Source of the DNA: Siphonodentalium dalli | Taxonomy: Eukaryota > Mollusca > Scaphopoda > Gadilida > Siphonodentaliidae | Length of the DNA: 64,000 nucleotides | Assembly: GCA_032622095.1 (NCBI GenBank) | Contig: CP136064.1 | Location: 52,334,073-52,398,072, forward strand | Direction of reading: 5' to 3' | Shown here: positions 11,905 through 26,900 of the stretch, piece by piece | Layout of the letters: each line of letters opens with the position of its first letter | Numbering within the stretch: the first letter of the stretch is position 1 | The notes under the pieces: generated by a model | The model's input: the letters and a program-made list of their open reading frames with translations, nothing else | The model's database searches: none | What the model was told of the DNA's origin: nothing | Translations under genes and position numbers: made by a program

Positions 11905-14900
11905 GTAAGGCTACAATGCTGAAGCGGTTGTCACCACTTTATGGTGTTTTGTGTACCCAGCTTTCAAAATATGTGGGGGTGTGGTTTTATTTAGCCTTAG
12001 GTAATATATATTTTCACATAACTTAACCCTTTGAGTGCCAGGGGCCGATATTATCGGCCCTAAACCTACACAATAAGTATGTTAAAGAATATAATAAAAT
12101 ATATTAAAATTGTAAAAAATTGTAAAAAAAAATAAAAATAAATAAATTGTTAAGCCAAAGCATTCTCTTATATATGCGAGGAGAATGCATTGGCACAGGG
12201 TATATGGGTTGATACAAAAATCTGACCTGGCACTCAAAGGGTTAAGAGTTGTGCCGGCGAAACAAAAACTGTATAAATGTCTAGTAAACAAGTTATTACA
12301 CATGCATCATGTGATCGGATGTGCCAATTCTCTCAAAACACCACTAAGGCGAAGCTGTGTATCTAACCAAACAACGAACTGTGACGGTAATGACCCCCTC
12401 CAGTGGGACTATCATTGCGCTGGGGACATACAATTTGAAGATATACTACTGCAATTATCTACCAAACTTCCAATACCTTATATACAATTTCGGCAGTACA
12501 GTAATGCCCTAAGTAATCGACTCCTTAACCACAGCAGAATTATGGGTAACTTTTCAGGATTTAGTCGGAAATATGGCTCGTTGCCATTCATCGGAAAGCT
12601 CTCGACTCGACGAGAATGGCAACAAGCCATATTTCCAACTAAATCCTGAAAAATTACCCATAATTCTGCTGTGGTTAAGGAGTCGATTACTTGAATAGGG
12701 CATTACTGTATGTAATGGCCCAGTTCAACAGAAATCACTATTTGCTTTGATTTGCTTTTATAACCCTTTCAATCCTAAATACTCATTGACGAGTAGTTTT
12801 CCCTCATGATATGTTCATATAATAAGTTCACAAGTAGTTTGTTGGACTTTTAATCTGAACATTTCCCACCAATAAATAGGACTGAGTATGTACTTGTATT
12901 ATCTATCGTCTACTTTTTTTCACGAAAACCCTCCAGATGAGTAACATATCATTCGAAAGTGAATTTTTTTAACTGAGTGGGGGGGTCCATTTAGTTTAGA
13001 AAGGTTCAACACAGGATAGATTTAGTTATGTTCTCGGTAACTGGATAGAAGTCGCGAAAATGTCGTATAAACTGTTTAAATTTTTCAAATTGGTTTTATC
13101 TTGAAAATATTATATTCATCTCATAAAAAATATTTCCTTCAAGAGACATTACATTTCTTCGAAGAGACATTGTTTGTGAAATATGAATTTGGCCTCCAAA
13201 ATACTTAGTATATTTCGACAAAACAGTAAAGTTATCCAAGATAATTATTTTCTCCACGCAGGACCTCTCCAATTTACAAGGGATTTCAATGAGCAACAGT
13301 TTGGGCGAGCTGGTAGGTATCATACCATCATATGCTGTGCCAAAGGTTTTGATCATATCTCATGGTCGAAATTACTAGATGGAAAATGGACGCAGTACCC
13401 GTGGTCAAACCGCACCGAGCTGTGTCGCGGCGACCAGACGATGAGAATAAACGACCTGATGATAAAAGTCGACGAAACGAAATACAGATGTAAAGCCACC
13501 AACGTCACATCCGGTCTGACAATCGAATCTACCGTCAATCTAAAGGTGCAGAGTAAGTGAGAAATAGTTTGGTGATGCGGGGGTGGGGTCAAAATGTTTT
13601 ACAGATACGATGGCTGTTGTGGTGGGTGCATGGTCCACCAGCCACAAAACAAGCATTTCTGGGAGCGTCTACTTTTGATGGGTGAGAGACCCGCGTTAAA
13701 TATTAGTGTACGGTAGCATGGCCTTTCCGAAAGTCAAGTATAATTTAGTAGGCTTCAAATCGCAACGGTACTTGATGCCTTTTGGACCAGACCAGAACTA
13801 ACCCTCGCACTACAACATTACATTGCAGCAACAAAACGTGTTGAAGAATAAATAGACATACAATAACTTCTTTGTTCTTATTGTTCTGTTTAAGGCATAT
13901 ATATGCAATTTTTGTGTTACTTACAGGCCTGAACATATGGTATCGGATATTTGCAGAATGAGGTCACCAGAGGGTGAAGTTGGTGACGCTTTACACCACA
14001 GAGCGGGCTAGTATGACTAAATTCACCTTCTGTGGACCTTATTCTGCTCAGTCTTCATCTTCTCTGGAAAGTATCTTTATGATCAAATTTACAAGTTTTT
14101 TTAGTTTCTTTAGAAACTTATTTAGAATGCTTGTTTTTATTTTTTAGTTTAGTTTCTATATATCCCCAACTTTGCAGACGACATAATGCATACTCGATGT
14201 GCCCAATGGGTGAACATCACCATATTCACCATCTGGGAACTTAAGCCTGAGTTTATGTGTCCCATAGCGTATCAGGCCATGCTGAATGGGGTCCCCACAC
14301 AGATGATGAATTTGGTGACGCTATCCCGCTGTGTGGGGTAGCGTCATTAAATTCACCATCTGGGGACCTAATTCTGCAAATGTCCGGCACCTTATTTTCA
14401 GGACTGGTTACTTATGTGTGGAAGAGATGCGTTTTTAGATTATTTAAAACCTGTCTCGATCCCTTTATAGCACAGTATCAGTAAATAAAATATGTTTAAA
14501 CCAACTAAGTAATATGGATGGGCAGCAAACTCAGGATGTAGATGCATGGTCTTCCTATCTCTATATATAAATTGACTGTTGATTACTAATCGGTGTATGG
14601 GTCCACACTTAGCAGTAATTTCCGTTCGTCATACTGTACAATGCGATACGAATGCGAGGGCATCTGAGCTAAAATACTAATAATGTAAATATAAATAGTG
14701 CTTATCTGTCGCGAAGTCACACGCGTATGGTCTGTGTGTTTAGAACCAATTGAGGAAAATTGCGTAAAACTCGTTTTGGGAGGCTGTCAATATATATAGT
14801 GTCACATCCTTTCCACGGTGGTGAATATTGTGCTATTTGTGCAATTTCTCAGCATAGCATAATAGGCCTAAACGACGTGCATCGATATCAGACATATTTT

Positions 14901-17900
14901 AATTTGATTGTCATTTACGAAATGGATGTAGAGGGTGTGTGTCATTTTGGGGATACGGTGCTGTGGTCGTTGGGTCACATTGTGTGAACCCCACTAAACT
15001 CATTTCTTATATTTATATAGCTTTTTGATTATCAATTCCCATAAAAAAAAGCTGATTGATTCTTATCTATTTTCACAAATTTTGCCGAGAATCTAAGACT
15101 AGCCCACGCCCAATATAAGATTTCCAAGCACTTATCAACGATGTCGTGATCGATAGAAATAAATGGCTTCAAATGCAATTATATCGGTTGAACTTTGAAC
15201 AGCACAACCAATTATTCTGCTGACCGCTTTCAGTGAGTATGACAGGTTAGGTCAACAATTTGTGACGTCGAGTTCGTGTTACGGTATATGCTCTTTTTAA
15301 TTGAACTGGATTGAACATAGTACTAGTTTCCTTCGACGTAATGCGGCTAGTGAAATCGGTACATCTCATCTCGAAAATATCAAGGAGATTGGGGTCAATA
15401 TTTTCAAGATTCTTTATTGTCAACACTTCAAAGCATACAAAGTAAATGATTTACAGTATAGTGCTTCGGGGTCAAGTGGTCGTGTTGCCCATGGAGGGTG
15501 TGTCAGATAGGAAACCATGCATAAACTTTAAAGGTGGGGATATACACGGTTCACATATACCAGTATACTTTCAGGTTGTGACAATCTACCCGGTCCAATG
15601 TTTACAGACACGCCCACTGACCAACACGTGGTTATCGGAGAACGCGTGGCCATCAACTGCTCGGGGTATTTTGGGTGTCTTGAAGGTTACGATGGTCGGG
15701 CAGTGACGTGGAAGCTGCGAGAAAAGATCAAAGATAAAATAAAACTAACACCTGCGTCGGACTGGCCTGGATTCAACGTCACATCAATAGAAGAGTAAGC
15801 TTCAACTATGTCACATAGTTATAATTAGACCATGTCCACAAAAGTATATATTAAAGGCACGTGAGGCCTTAATTGTCGAAAATATTCATATTTGTTCCAA
15901 ACACCATAAACAGAAAAACATTAAAACGCATACAGTTTCGTTCATATATACCATGACCATCGCGTAAACAGCATGTTATCATAAATACCTACTATATTTT
16001 ACCTAAGCAAGAGCCTGATTGGGTTACAGAGGACAGCGCAATGCTACTGGCTCATCACACACAAATGGCATAAACGCTCTTTATTAGTTCCATATCAGGA
16101 ATTCACCAACAAAGAACGCTCTTTATGTTTACCATCATAATATAAACAAACACCAGAAAAGTTACTTTTAATGCTTTTGTTTACATAACAATGGTTAAAC
16201 ATATCAGAATAACATACTGTTTACATTTTGATGTTCTTGTGTTTTTGACGGGTGGAAATATTTTCACATGATACCCACCGCCAAGGCCAACCGTACCTTT
16301 AACAGAGAAACGACATATTTTATTATTCGTCATGGCAATTTTCCAGGTGGTTTCAATTCCTTGAACAGATGTGAGATAAACGCTCTTTATTTTACCATAT
16401 CAGGAATAGACTAACGAGTAATGCTCTTTATTGTTTAATGCTAAAAAGTCAATTGATGCTGGATTGTATCTTCGACTTGGAATAAGTCTTTGCTTTGCTT
16501 ATGAAGTAATAAAACGTATCGCACGTATTTATAAGCATGGCCCACCCCTTTGGGTTCGCATTTTCCAACTGGTACCTCAAAGATTCCAAATGATGCCCCT
16601 AAGGCTGGAACATTGCCAACTGAAGACAATTTCTGTCAAAAACATTGACGTAAATATTCGCAATATCTTGCTCTAAAAATTCTCACTACTGTCATCATGT
16701 CACTGTAAACAATTCAATTCAATTCCATTCTGTATTATCTCCGTCCACTAATTTGTGGAACTGGAGGTAGACATTTATATATTATCATACATAATGTCAA
16801 CAAAAGTTTAAAAATAATAGAGATAAATAAAGTAGGAAAACTCATCCATGTACCGATGATTATTATAGGTCGATTACTACTAAAAATACATATATACGGA
16901 ATATGCATCGATATGCCAAGCGAAGATGTATCGAAACCATTGATGTTTGCCTCGGATAGAAACAATTAATGACCCCCCCCCTCCCCCCAGATAATAGAGC
17001 GGTCGTCTCTCTGCTGAGTGAACATTGAATGCAGCTTAAATATATTATAGTACGCAGTTTTTGGCATGTATACATAAGTATTAAAGATACGGGCGGCGTT
17101 GGTGGTGGGTATGCTGTTAAAATATTAATATCCGTCAAAAACCGCCATAGACAGAAATAATAGTAAAATATAGACAGACTTTGTTCTTATACCAATCAGA
17201 AATATGGCATAAACAATATGTTATTGTCAAACGTTTTTCCTTTGTTGTGTAAACAAAAGCAAAAAAAGTTACAGAACCTGGCTTTTGTTTAGAACCGGAT
17301 ATGGTAAACATAAAGAGCGTCATTTGTTACTGTTTTCCTGATATGGAAATTGACCGTACCACTCCATAGAAAACATCGTCGGAACTACGCTCAATTGTAA
17401 ATATGTATTACTTTATTCGGGACGCATCGATCGGCTATAAACTAACGAAAACGATTTCGCCATCGAAAGTCACTGCATTCAATTAATATATAAGAATTAC
17501 AGTGTGTGTTGTCAATTTGGATATAATATTTGTAAAAATTACTAGTTTGAACAAGATTATTCTCCGTGCCTTTAATCCCAGGAATATGGCAGGAACAAGA
17601 AATTATTATTAAGAGCAGTTAAGAGAGAGTCTTATTCAAGCCATATAATTTATCAGATCTATATTGCCAGCGTATGAACGTACCCTTATAAAGTCGAAAA
17701 ACAACGCGGGGAATATATTTCTCAGTTATTACCCGTTCCTTAAGAATTTACTTCACTGAAGATGAAGGTCCCAACTCGAAATTACATGCTTGTCTATGAC
17801 TGTTCTGAGCCGATATCGCAATAAATATTGAAATAATTTTTGTTTAAAAAAGGGGGGATATGAGAATACAATTATCCAGGGGATAATACCAATAATCAAC

Positions 17901-20900
17901 TAATCCATTAAAGGTACTCAATCCGATAAAACTCCTCTCAATTACTATTTCAATGGCTTCGGGGGTCAAAAATATTTGATTCGAGTCGAGGAAGTCACCC
18001 ATCAAAGCTCAGATTTGTTAGATATCGATTTTAGAAATCTATTATTTTTCATTATCGGGAATACTTTCTGGCCCAGAACACAGTCAAAATTGCGTTATTA
18101 TTACCACTTGATTTTAGAGTTATCCATCCTTGTCTGTTTGAATAGTGTTTTGGTGTACACATCTCGAGCAGGTTACGAAATTGACGGCAATTATTAGTAC
18201 TCATCTCGAGCAAATAACAAATTTCAAAAATCAATATCTAATAACTCTGAGCTTTGTTTGATGGATTCCTCGACTCGAATCAAATATTTTTTACCCCCAA
18301 AGCCAAAGAAATAGTAATATAGGACCCTCTGGTCGGATTGTTGTTGTTGGAATCTGTTGAGATGTGGACCCTCTGTTCGGATTGAGTACCTTTAATCTAT
18401 ACTATATGTCTACACATTTCGAATCTAGTGATTCCTCGTTCCGGACCAGCAGTGGTTTGTGAAACATATGCAGAATGAGCCGCCTTTTATAGGCATTGTG
18501 AGGTTATCTTCATTTTGATTGGCTATAGCCATGGTAACTAGGATGCCGTATGCCTTGAATACATGTGTGGTTCTCAATGTTATGTGGTTCTGATAAGGTT
18601 CTCATTGTGAGAGTGAGGTTTGTCATATGGTTCTCATTATGGTTATCATTGTGAGAGGGAGTTATGGCGCATGTGGTTCCCATGGTATGGTTCTCATTAC
18701 GAGAGTGATATTTGGCACATGGCTCTCTTTGTGGAATGGGAGACCGGATGATATGGTTCTCATGATTGTGGTTCTCATAGTTTGGTTGGACATGTGGTTC
18801 ATGTATGGTTCTCATGATGGAATAAGTGTCTTGAACTGTCTTCCCGTGTGGTTCTCGTGGTATGGTTCTCATTGTGAGATTGAGGTTTGGCATATGGTTC
18901 TCCTTATATGGTTCTCCTTATATGGTTCTCATTATGGTTCTCGTTGTGAGAGGGAGTTTTGGCGCATGTGGTTCCCTAGGTATGGTTCTCACTACGAGAG
19001 TGATATTTGGCACATGGCTCTCTTTGTGGAATGGGAGGCCGGATGATATGGTTCTCATGATTGTGGTTCTCATAGTTTGGTTGGACATGTGGTTCATGTA
19101 TGGTTCTCATGATGGAATAAGTGTCTTGAACTGTCTTCCCGTGTGGTTCTCGTGGTATGGTTCTCATTGTGAGATTGTGAGAGTGAGGTTTGGCATATGG
19201 TTCTCCTTATATGGTTCTCCTTATATGGTTCTCATTATGGTTCTCGTTGTGAGAGGGAGTTTTGGCGCATGTGGTTCCCTAGGTATGGTTCTCATTACGA
19301 GAGTGATATTTGGCACATGACTCTCTTTATGGAATGGGGAGGCCCGATGATATGGTTCTCATGAGTGTGGTTCTCATAGTTTGGTTGGACATGTGGTTCA
19401 TGTATGGTTCTCATGATGGAATAAGTGTCTTGAACTGTCTTCCCGTGTGGTTCTCGTGGTATGGTTCTCATTGTGAGGTTGTGAGTGTGAGGTTTGTCAT
19501 ATGGTTCTCATTTGTGGAAATCGAATTTAGGGGGTGTCAAGTCCTGCTGACGGTTCTCATGATTATGGTTATCATATTTTGGTTAACCTGTGGTTCTTAT
19601 ATGATTCTCATTGTGGAAGAAGTGTCTTTCCCTTTTTATGTCGATATCATGGCAGAGTGGGTATACACCCCTTGTTGTGCATGGTAATTCTTATTTGAAG
19701 AAGGAACGGGTAATCATGTGGAATTCAATTTGGTTGTAGTTCTCATGTGGCTTACGTAGTGGTGCAAGTTTTCTCACACCTTGACACTAATGTTTAAGGG
19801 GTAGGGACAGGTGTGGGATTATATCAAAGTCTGACAAAACGAACATAAAAAGGGACATGTGAGTCATAGTCCGCTGATTGGGTATGTTTTAGCCGGGACA
19901 AATATGTTAGGTAATGTTGTATTGTCCATCACAAAACAATGTACGCCATCTTCCAGCTCTGTTATAATAATATTATAGCAGTAACCGAGATTAGTTGTTA
20001 TACTGAATGATATAGACGTTTCGTTGCCACTCCCCTGTTGTAGCGTTTAGATTGTGACGCCATTCCCTGGCAAGAGGTTTGGCTTCGTTTTGTCATGCTT
20101 TGATATAATCCCACACCTGTCCTTACCCACAGGCCGTGTGTCCCTACCCATTATACATTAGTGATGATGTAGCAAATTGGATTCAAATTGAACAAGAACA
20201 TTCTGAGAAGACGTCCGGACAAAACTCTGACAAAATTATGCATTTTGAGAAAATGTTATCAGTCGAAAAAGGGGGATAACTCCAATATAAAAGTCTGACA
20301 TACCTCATACATAATTGCAGGTGCACAGGTTCCCATGGTACTAAATAACTGTGCCAAGTTTAAAAAAAAATGTAGAAATAAAAGCAAGCCAGACAGACGT
20401 CCAATCTTATTTCAGTATGTATACACCACACGAACGAACGCTCTTTATAATGGGCGGTCTTTTTTTAGCACTTACTACGATTTTGATCTTTATCTGCCCT
20501 ATCATTGATTATAGCGGCTGTTAATTTCAACTTCTAACAAAAAGAGAATCGTCATTCCAAAGTTTTTTGAAGCGGCAAGTTTGATTAATGTATGGAATCA
20601 TAAATAGACAATCTACAATAATTTACATGCATCAACAGAACGATTGTCTTATTAATATACTGCAAAACTTCGCGGCTCACTCTAAATGTGTTACAATGGC
20701 CACATCGCTATACTCCTCAATAAAACACAATCAAACTACATTCATTTCTTATATCTGTGTAGCTGTTTCCTAAATATATATTTTTTTCTGAAATATGTCT
20801 CATGATATTATTCCATGCACCACTGTAAGTTAGCCCAGTATTCTACATGTGAATTATCGATGTCTTATGATATTATTCCATGCACCACTGTAAGTTAGCC

Positions 20901-23900
20901 CAGTATTCTACATGTAAATTATCGATGTATTATGATATTATTCCATGCACCACTGTAAGTTAGCCCAGTATTCTACATGTGAATTATCAATGTCTTATGA
21001 TATTATTCCATGCACCACTGTAAGTTAGCCCAGTATTCTACATGTGAATTATCGATGTCTTATGATATTATTCCATGCACCACTGTAAGTTAGCCCAGTA
21101 TTCTACATGTGAATTATCGATGTCTTATGATATTATTCCATGCACCACTGTAAGTTAGCCCAGTATTCTACATGTGAATTATTGATGTCTTATGATATTA
21201 TTCCATGCACCACTGTAAGTTAGCCCAGTATTCTACATGTAAATTATCAATGTCTTATGATATTATTCCATGCACCACTGTAAGTTAGCCCAGTATTCTA
21301 CATGTAAATTATCGATCGATTAATCTATGGTCTCGTATTTAAATATACGCCCAGTTTAGTCATCTAGGCCAAAACTATGTGACGTCGGTTTGCGTTTAGT
21401 GTTTTATTGGGATATAAAACGCATGATCTAATTGTCAGTTGACCAATCACCGAAGAGGATTTAATGTAACACTTGAGCTGTTCAAATATTTTCGTTTTAG
21501 TGACAGAAAAGATAAAATAAAAGCGGTGTTAACTATTGAAAAAGTGAAGAGATCAGACATCGGGAAGCAGTTGCAATGTATTCTGGGAACGAGCTACAAA
21601 GAAAAGCCCGATGACATAATCATAAGTATTCTAGAAAAAAGTGAGTATATAAGAGTTTGTGTTGGAATACCAAATATCTCATGAGTATCTGGAAATGCAC
21701 ATATGTGACCCGCGATATCAAATCCAGTCGTAAGTCGGGATTTCTTTTTACCGTGTGCCAATGCATTCTCTTATATATGCGAGCCGACCATAGGTCGCCT
21801 CGCATATATAAGAGAATGCATTGGCCTAACAATTTTTATAATTTTTTCTTGTATTCTTTAACAATTTTATAATTTCACCCATACAGAGCCCCAGACAAAC
21901 ATGAGCAGACGACACTCTTCTATATGCTTCTCTATATGTGTGGGGCTCCCTGCAGGGTAATGGATGTTTTTTATTTTATGTCCTAAAAATTGTAAGAAAC
22001 ATTTATTTAAAAAAAATGATAAAAAATTGTTAGGCCAATTCATTCTCTTATATATGCGAGGCGACCTATTGTCGACTCGCATATATAAGATAATGCATTG
22101 GCACAGAGTAAAAAAAATCCCGACTTACGACTGGATTTGATATGGCGGGTCACCTATACGCGTCGGGCATGCTGGTTTCCTAAATGTCCAAATATTATAG
22201 ATCTCTGTATACTATACCATCATTGTTTTGTTTTGTTTTTTGTGAATAAACTTTGACTTTCAATGAAATATCGAATATTCCCGAGAGTTACAGCCGCAAG
22301 TGAAATTTAGATATTTCCTTCCAGACACTCATGAGATGTTTCAGGTATTCAGTCAAAAACTACACGCGCCTTAATATGGCTTAAAGTTGCTAAAGAAAGC
22401 AAGGACTGGTTCGTATTTCACTGTAATATATATATATATATATAGAGATACATACGACGATTTACGTTTCGATCATTTCCGCTATTTTATAGGCAAGCAC
22501 ATATATAAAGTTATTACGCCACATGTGGATGTGGTGTGAGTTGTTTTACAGATTTTCATTTCGCCTGTATCACTGGGATGTTGAATTGTGGGAAAATTAT
22601 GTTTTGTACCCTGGCTCAATCGTACCGATATGCTCCGTTGGTTCAGAGTGCTGGGATAAAGATAATTAATCGATTGTGTTTATCACAGAACGCGTTAACT
22701 GCCAAACTCCATTAAGCGCCCTCTACACTATCGCTCCGAAACGATGAGATACCTCTGTCTGGAGTTTTGTTAACTGCTTCGCCTTTGGCTTTGAAAAGCA
22801 GACGAAATTCATAAACGATGTGTACATCTGTTAGAAATTTCGTCGACTTTTCAAAGAGACCTGTAGGCTATTTGGCCATGCGTTTGTCACAAGACAACAG
22901 ACCTGTTTCTTGCGTGTATGCATAATTCGTGTTTTGTTGATAGTAATGATGGAAAGAGTAACGACTTGTATTAATCGAATAATAAAAATGAAGTTAGTTT
23001 GCCGTATCGTAATCAGGATGGACTTTATTTTACCTACGGACTGTCCATTCTTGACAGTGCAGCGTACTCGTATAGTAAAACTGGGAACTATGCTTGATTC
23101 ATATCAAGGCGACTTCCAGTCGCGGGATGTTGGCCAGTTTCTGTGCCGATGCCACGGGTATACACTGGCGATGACGGGGTTGTTGACGGGGGTGTCAGGC
23201 GCGCAAATGTAGAGTGACATATTAGCATTAACTTTTACTATTATAAAAATAAATTGAGTTGAGTTCGTGTGTCTGTCAGGCAAAAGGCGACAAAACGACT
23301 GAACCCCTCTGAAAATGTGTACATGGGGTCATAGCATGCACGTAACCCGTGGATTAAGGGGGCTAATAATGTTTATAACTTTTGCTATAAATTATATAGG
23401 CGATCAAACGGACGGGCATGCAGATCGGCAGATTTTTTTTAATTTATCTTTTTTTTTTAAATTTGGTAATAGATTTTTTAAACTTGTTTTGCTTTATTTT
23501 ATTTTATGGATGTTAGTTTTGAAGACTATTATAATATTTAAGGAAGGGGCAGTCCTGTCAACACATTTGGTATTTTGAAAAAATAGTGATTTTGAAGCCA
23601 TTTTCACGAAGCTTGGTATTATTTCTTTAAAATGGGGAATGTGACCCTAAAAATAATATAATAATAAAAATCCCAGACCCCTGTGTCTTATATATATGTA
23701 CTTTTAGTATTATGACCAATTTGTGCCAGGGGCCGGTGGTTGTACTATTGATGTGTGTTTCCGAATACGTTGATCGAATAAATAGGATTATCATTATTTG
23801 TGGCTGAGACATGAGCAGCTACATAATTTTATATGTAATTGCCACAGGTGTATTATGTTCTTGTCCAATGGGGGATTGCATTATGGGTAATTACCGTACC

Positions 23901-26900
23901 GATAGAGTCACGTACATTACTTTCCTTTGAAATTTCAACACGCGTCTCAGTCATTACATACCCCACAGCAGAGTCATGTGTTGGGTTCTCTTCGCTTTCA
24001 CATTTGGAATCGCCGCCATTACTTTCCTTTGCAATTTCATAATGCGCTTCAGTCAATGCATATCCCAAGAGATTCTGTCCTTTCTGGCCTGGTTACTAGG
24101 CTAGTAATTAGGTCGATGTAAAAGTCTTACCCCGCTGAATAAAATAGTCCGACACAGATTAGCACATGTGCTGATATTGATATTACCACACCCTTTGGAA
24201 AGCATGCGATCGTGTAGTAATCAAAGATGGATTTCGACGAAATTTGACACTTAGAGGTACTTGTGTCCGGGGAGTATTTTGGACGGGTCAAATCGTGACC
24301 CCGACCTCACCTTGACAATTCGACGAAATTTTATACATATGGCTACTTTTATCCGGGGAGTGTTTTGGACGGGTCAAATCGTGACCCCGGCGTGACATTG
24401 ACCTTCAATATGGCCAACCAAAGTCAAATCGGGTAAGACGGATTGATTTCGACGAAATTTTATACCTAGGGGTACTTTTGTCAGGGGGTATTTTGGACGG
24501 GTAAAATCGTGACCCCGACCTGACCTTGACCTTCGAAATGGTCAATTCAAGGTCAAATCGGGTAAAACGGACTGATTTCGACGAAATTTGATACCTAGGG
24601 ATACTTTTCTCCGGGGAGTGTTTTGGACCTGTCAAATCATGACCCCGACCTGACCTTGACTTTCAAAATAGTCAATTCAAGGTCAAATCGCGCCTTTCGC
24701 CGGAAATCAGATGGGAAACAGCCCGGACGAAGTCGGGCCCACCAGCTAGTGTAATAAAAAAGAGCGCTTGAAGAATGTAATGTATAACACGAAAAACGGG
24801 GAAAACTTGATATATGGAAGTATCCAAATTTCCCACATGGGATTTGAAAGCTAGTTTATATCATATTATAATTTCTATTTATGGCTAATAATATGATCTT
24901 GGTGGCGTTACTATTTCTGACTATGGTTTTCTTGTTATACAATGTTGTGTACAATATGTGTTTTTCTTGTACGAGTCCAGGTTGTGGTGAAAAGTCATAT
25001 TGGACGAGACACGCAGTGTCGAGTCCAATATGACTTTTCACCACAACCTGGACGAGTACAAGAAAAACTCACACTGTACACAACATTGTATAATGACATT
25101 TTTATTATCAATCTGTATGTTTATAAAAAAATTTGACTTTGTGTGTGCCCTATAACTTTTTGTATGCTGTGTGATATGCTCATACTTGTCCTGCCTCAAT
25201 ACCTAAGTAAATTGACTTAAAGGTACTCAATCCGTAAAGAGGGTCCCCATCTCAACAGATTCCAACAACAACAATCCGATCAGAGGGTCCTATATTACTA
25301 TTTCTTTGGCTTTGGGGGTAAAAAATATTTGATTCGAGTCGAGGAACCCATCAAACAAAGCTCAGAGTTATTAGATATTGATTTTTGAAATTTGTTAACT
25401 GCTCGAGATGAGTACTAATAACTGCCGTCAATTTGGTAACCTGCTCGAGATTTTACGCCAAAACTGTATTCAAACAGACAAGGATGGATAACTCTATAAT
25501 CAAGTAGTAATAATAACGAAATTTTGACTGTCTTCTGGGCCAGAAAGAATTCCCGATAATGAAAAATAATAGATTTCTAAAATCGATATCTAACAAATCT
25601 GAGCTTTGATGGGTGACTTCCTCGACTCGAATCAAATATTTTTGACCCCCGAAGCCATTGAAATAGTAATTGAGAGGAGTTTTATCGGATTGAGTACCTT
25701 TAACTCGTTCTATACTAAATACTCATTGACGAATAGTTATATCACGTGGCCTTTGTCGTGGATGGGTTTAGCTGCTAAAATGGTCACATCCGCTAAAATC
25801 GCCATAAACAGAAAGAATATTATATAATAGACAGATGTTGTTTTTATACAAATCATAAATATTGCGTAGATTGCATGTTATTGTTCGATTTGTTATGTAG
25901 ACAAACATCAAAAACGTTACAAAGCTATTTGTTTATAGACGACCACTCGAAACTATACGGGATCGTTCAATGAAAATGGTCCGTTGAGCTGTGGAAGGCA
26001 AAGATAAAATTGTTGGCACAATCAACAATCGCGCCAAATTTTATTTTAATCGACACATTTTAGCCGCTGTCAGATCCAAACCCAGCTAATCCACGTTACT
26101 TTATGATTGGGAAATGATCAGACAGAAAACGTGACATAATATAATTGTTCTTGCAAAGAGATGAATATTTTTTCAATCCAGTTGGTATTTCTCCTAACTT
26201 ATGGTAATTACGTCACATACCTATATATGATAATACATACCAATAAGGAATTTACAAATGATACTATTGTGAGTTGTAAGTCGTAGACGCACCTATTATT
26301 AATCCAAATAAGGAAATTACGCAATATCGTGACTCTGCTGAGCTGCTCTGCTTATAGACAAAATTTCACTGCGCTTTTTGCGAGAAACTAAACAACACTC
26401 GACCTATACATTTTCTCTGACAAAAAGCGTGTTTTGTGAATGTTATTGTACTCATATCATCATTATGCTATACTATTAGTATATTCTTGAGGAAATTATC
26501 ATAACTTGATAACTGTTATATATTTCTAAATTACAACCTACAACGAAAGCCGCCCGTCCCTTTAAATCGAAACAACACGTGGCACGCTAGGTTAGGATTG
26601 AGGCTAGATTTTTTTTTTAATTGATCAATTGTGGTGTTGTAAATTCTTTCATTCAAATCTCCGTTATTTCGTCTAAGTACGTTCTATATAGAGTTATCAC
26701 CCTTCCGAGTAACTCGTGGTACGAAATGTAATCATAACCTCGCATGTCACATGTTACTCCGTTTGAATATCAATCGCTATCTAATCGTGATTAATCTAAT
26801 CAATTAAGTATCTTTCGCTATCTAATCGTGTGCGCATTAGGTGTATTTACATAACATCGATTTTTTTGACATGCGAAATCTCATAATTGAAGGGTTATTA

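Noticed and set aside
12185-12649. 154-codon frame
   Set aside because: It crosses a piggyBac-like MITE and half of a palindromic MITE, between exons 1 and 2 of the receptor.
18510-19687. Frames of 125-152 codons on + and 63-127 on -
   Set aside because: Translation of the atggttctcat higher-order repeat.
20801-21318. Regular array resembling a CRISPR
   Set aside because: The 65-bp units are contiguous and nearly identical with no variable spacers, and the DNA is eukaryotic.
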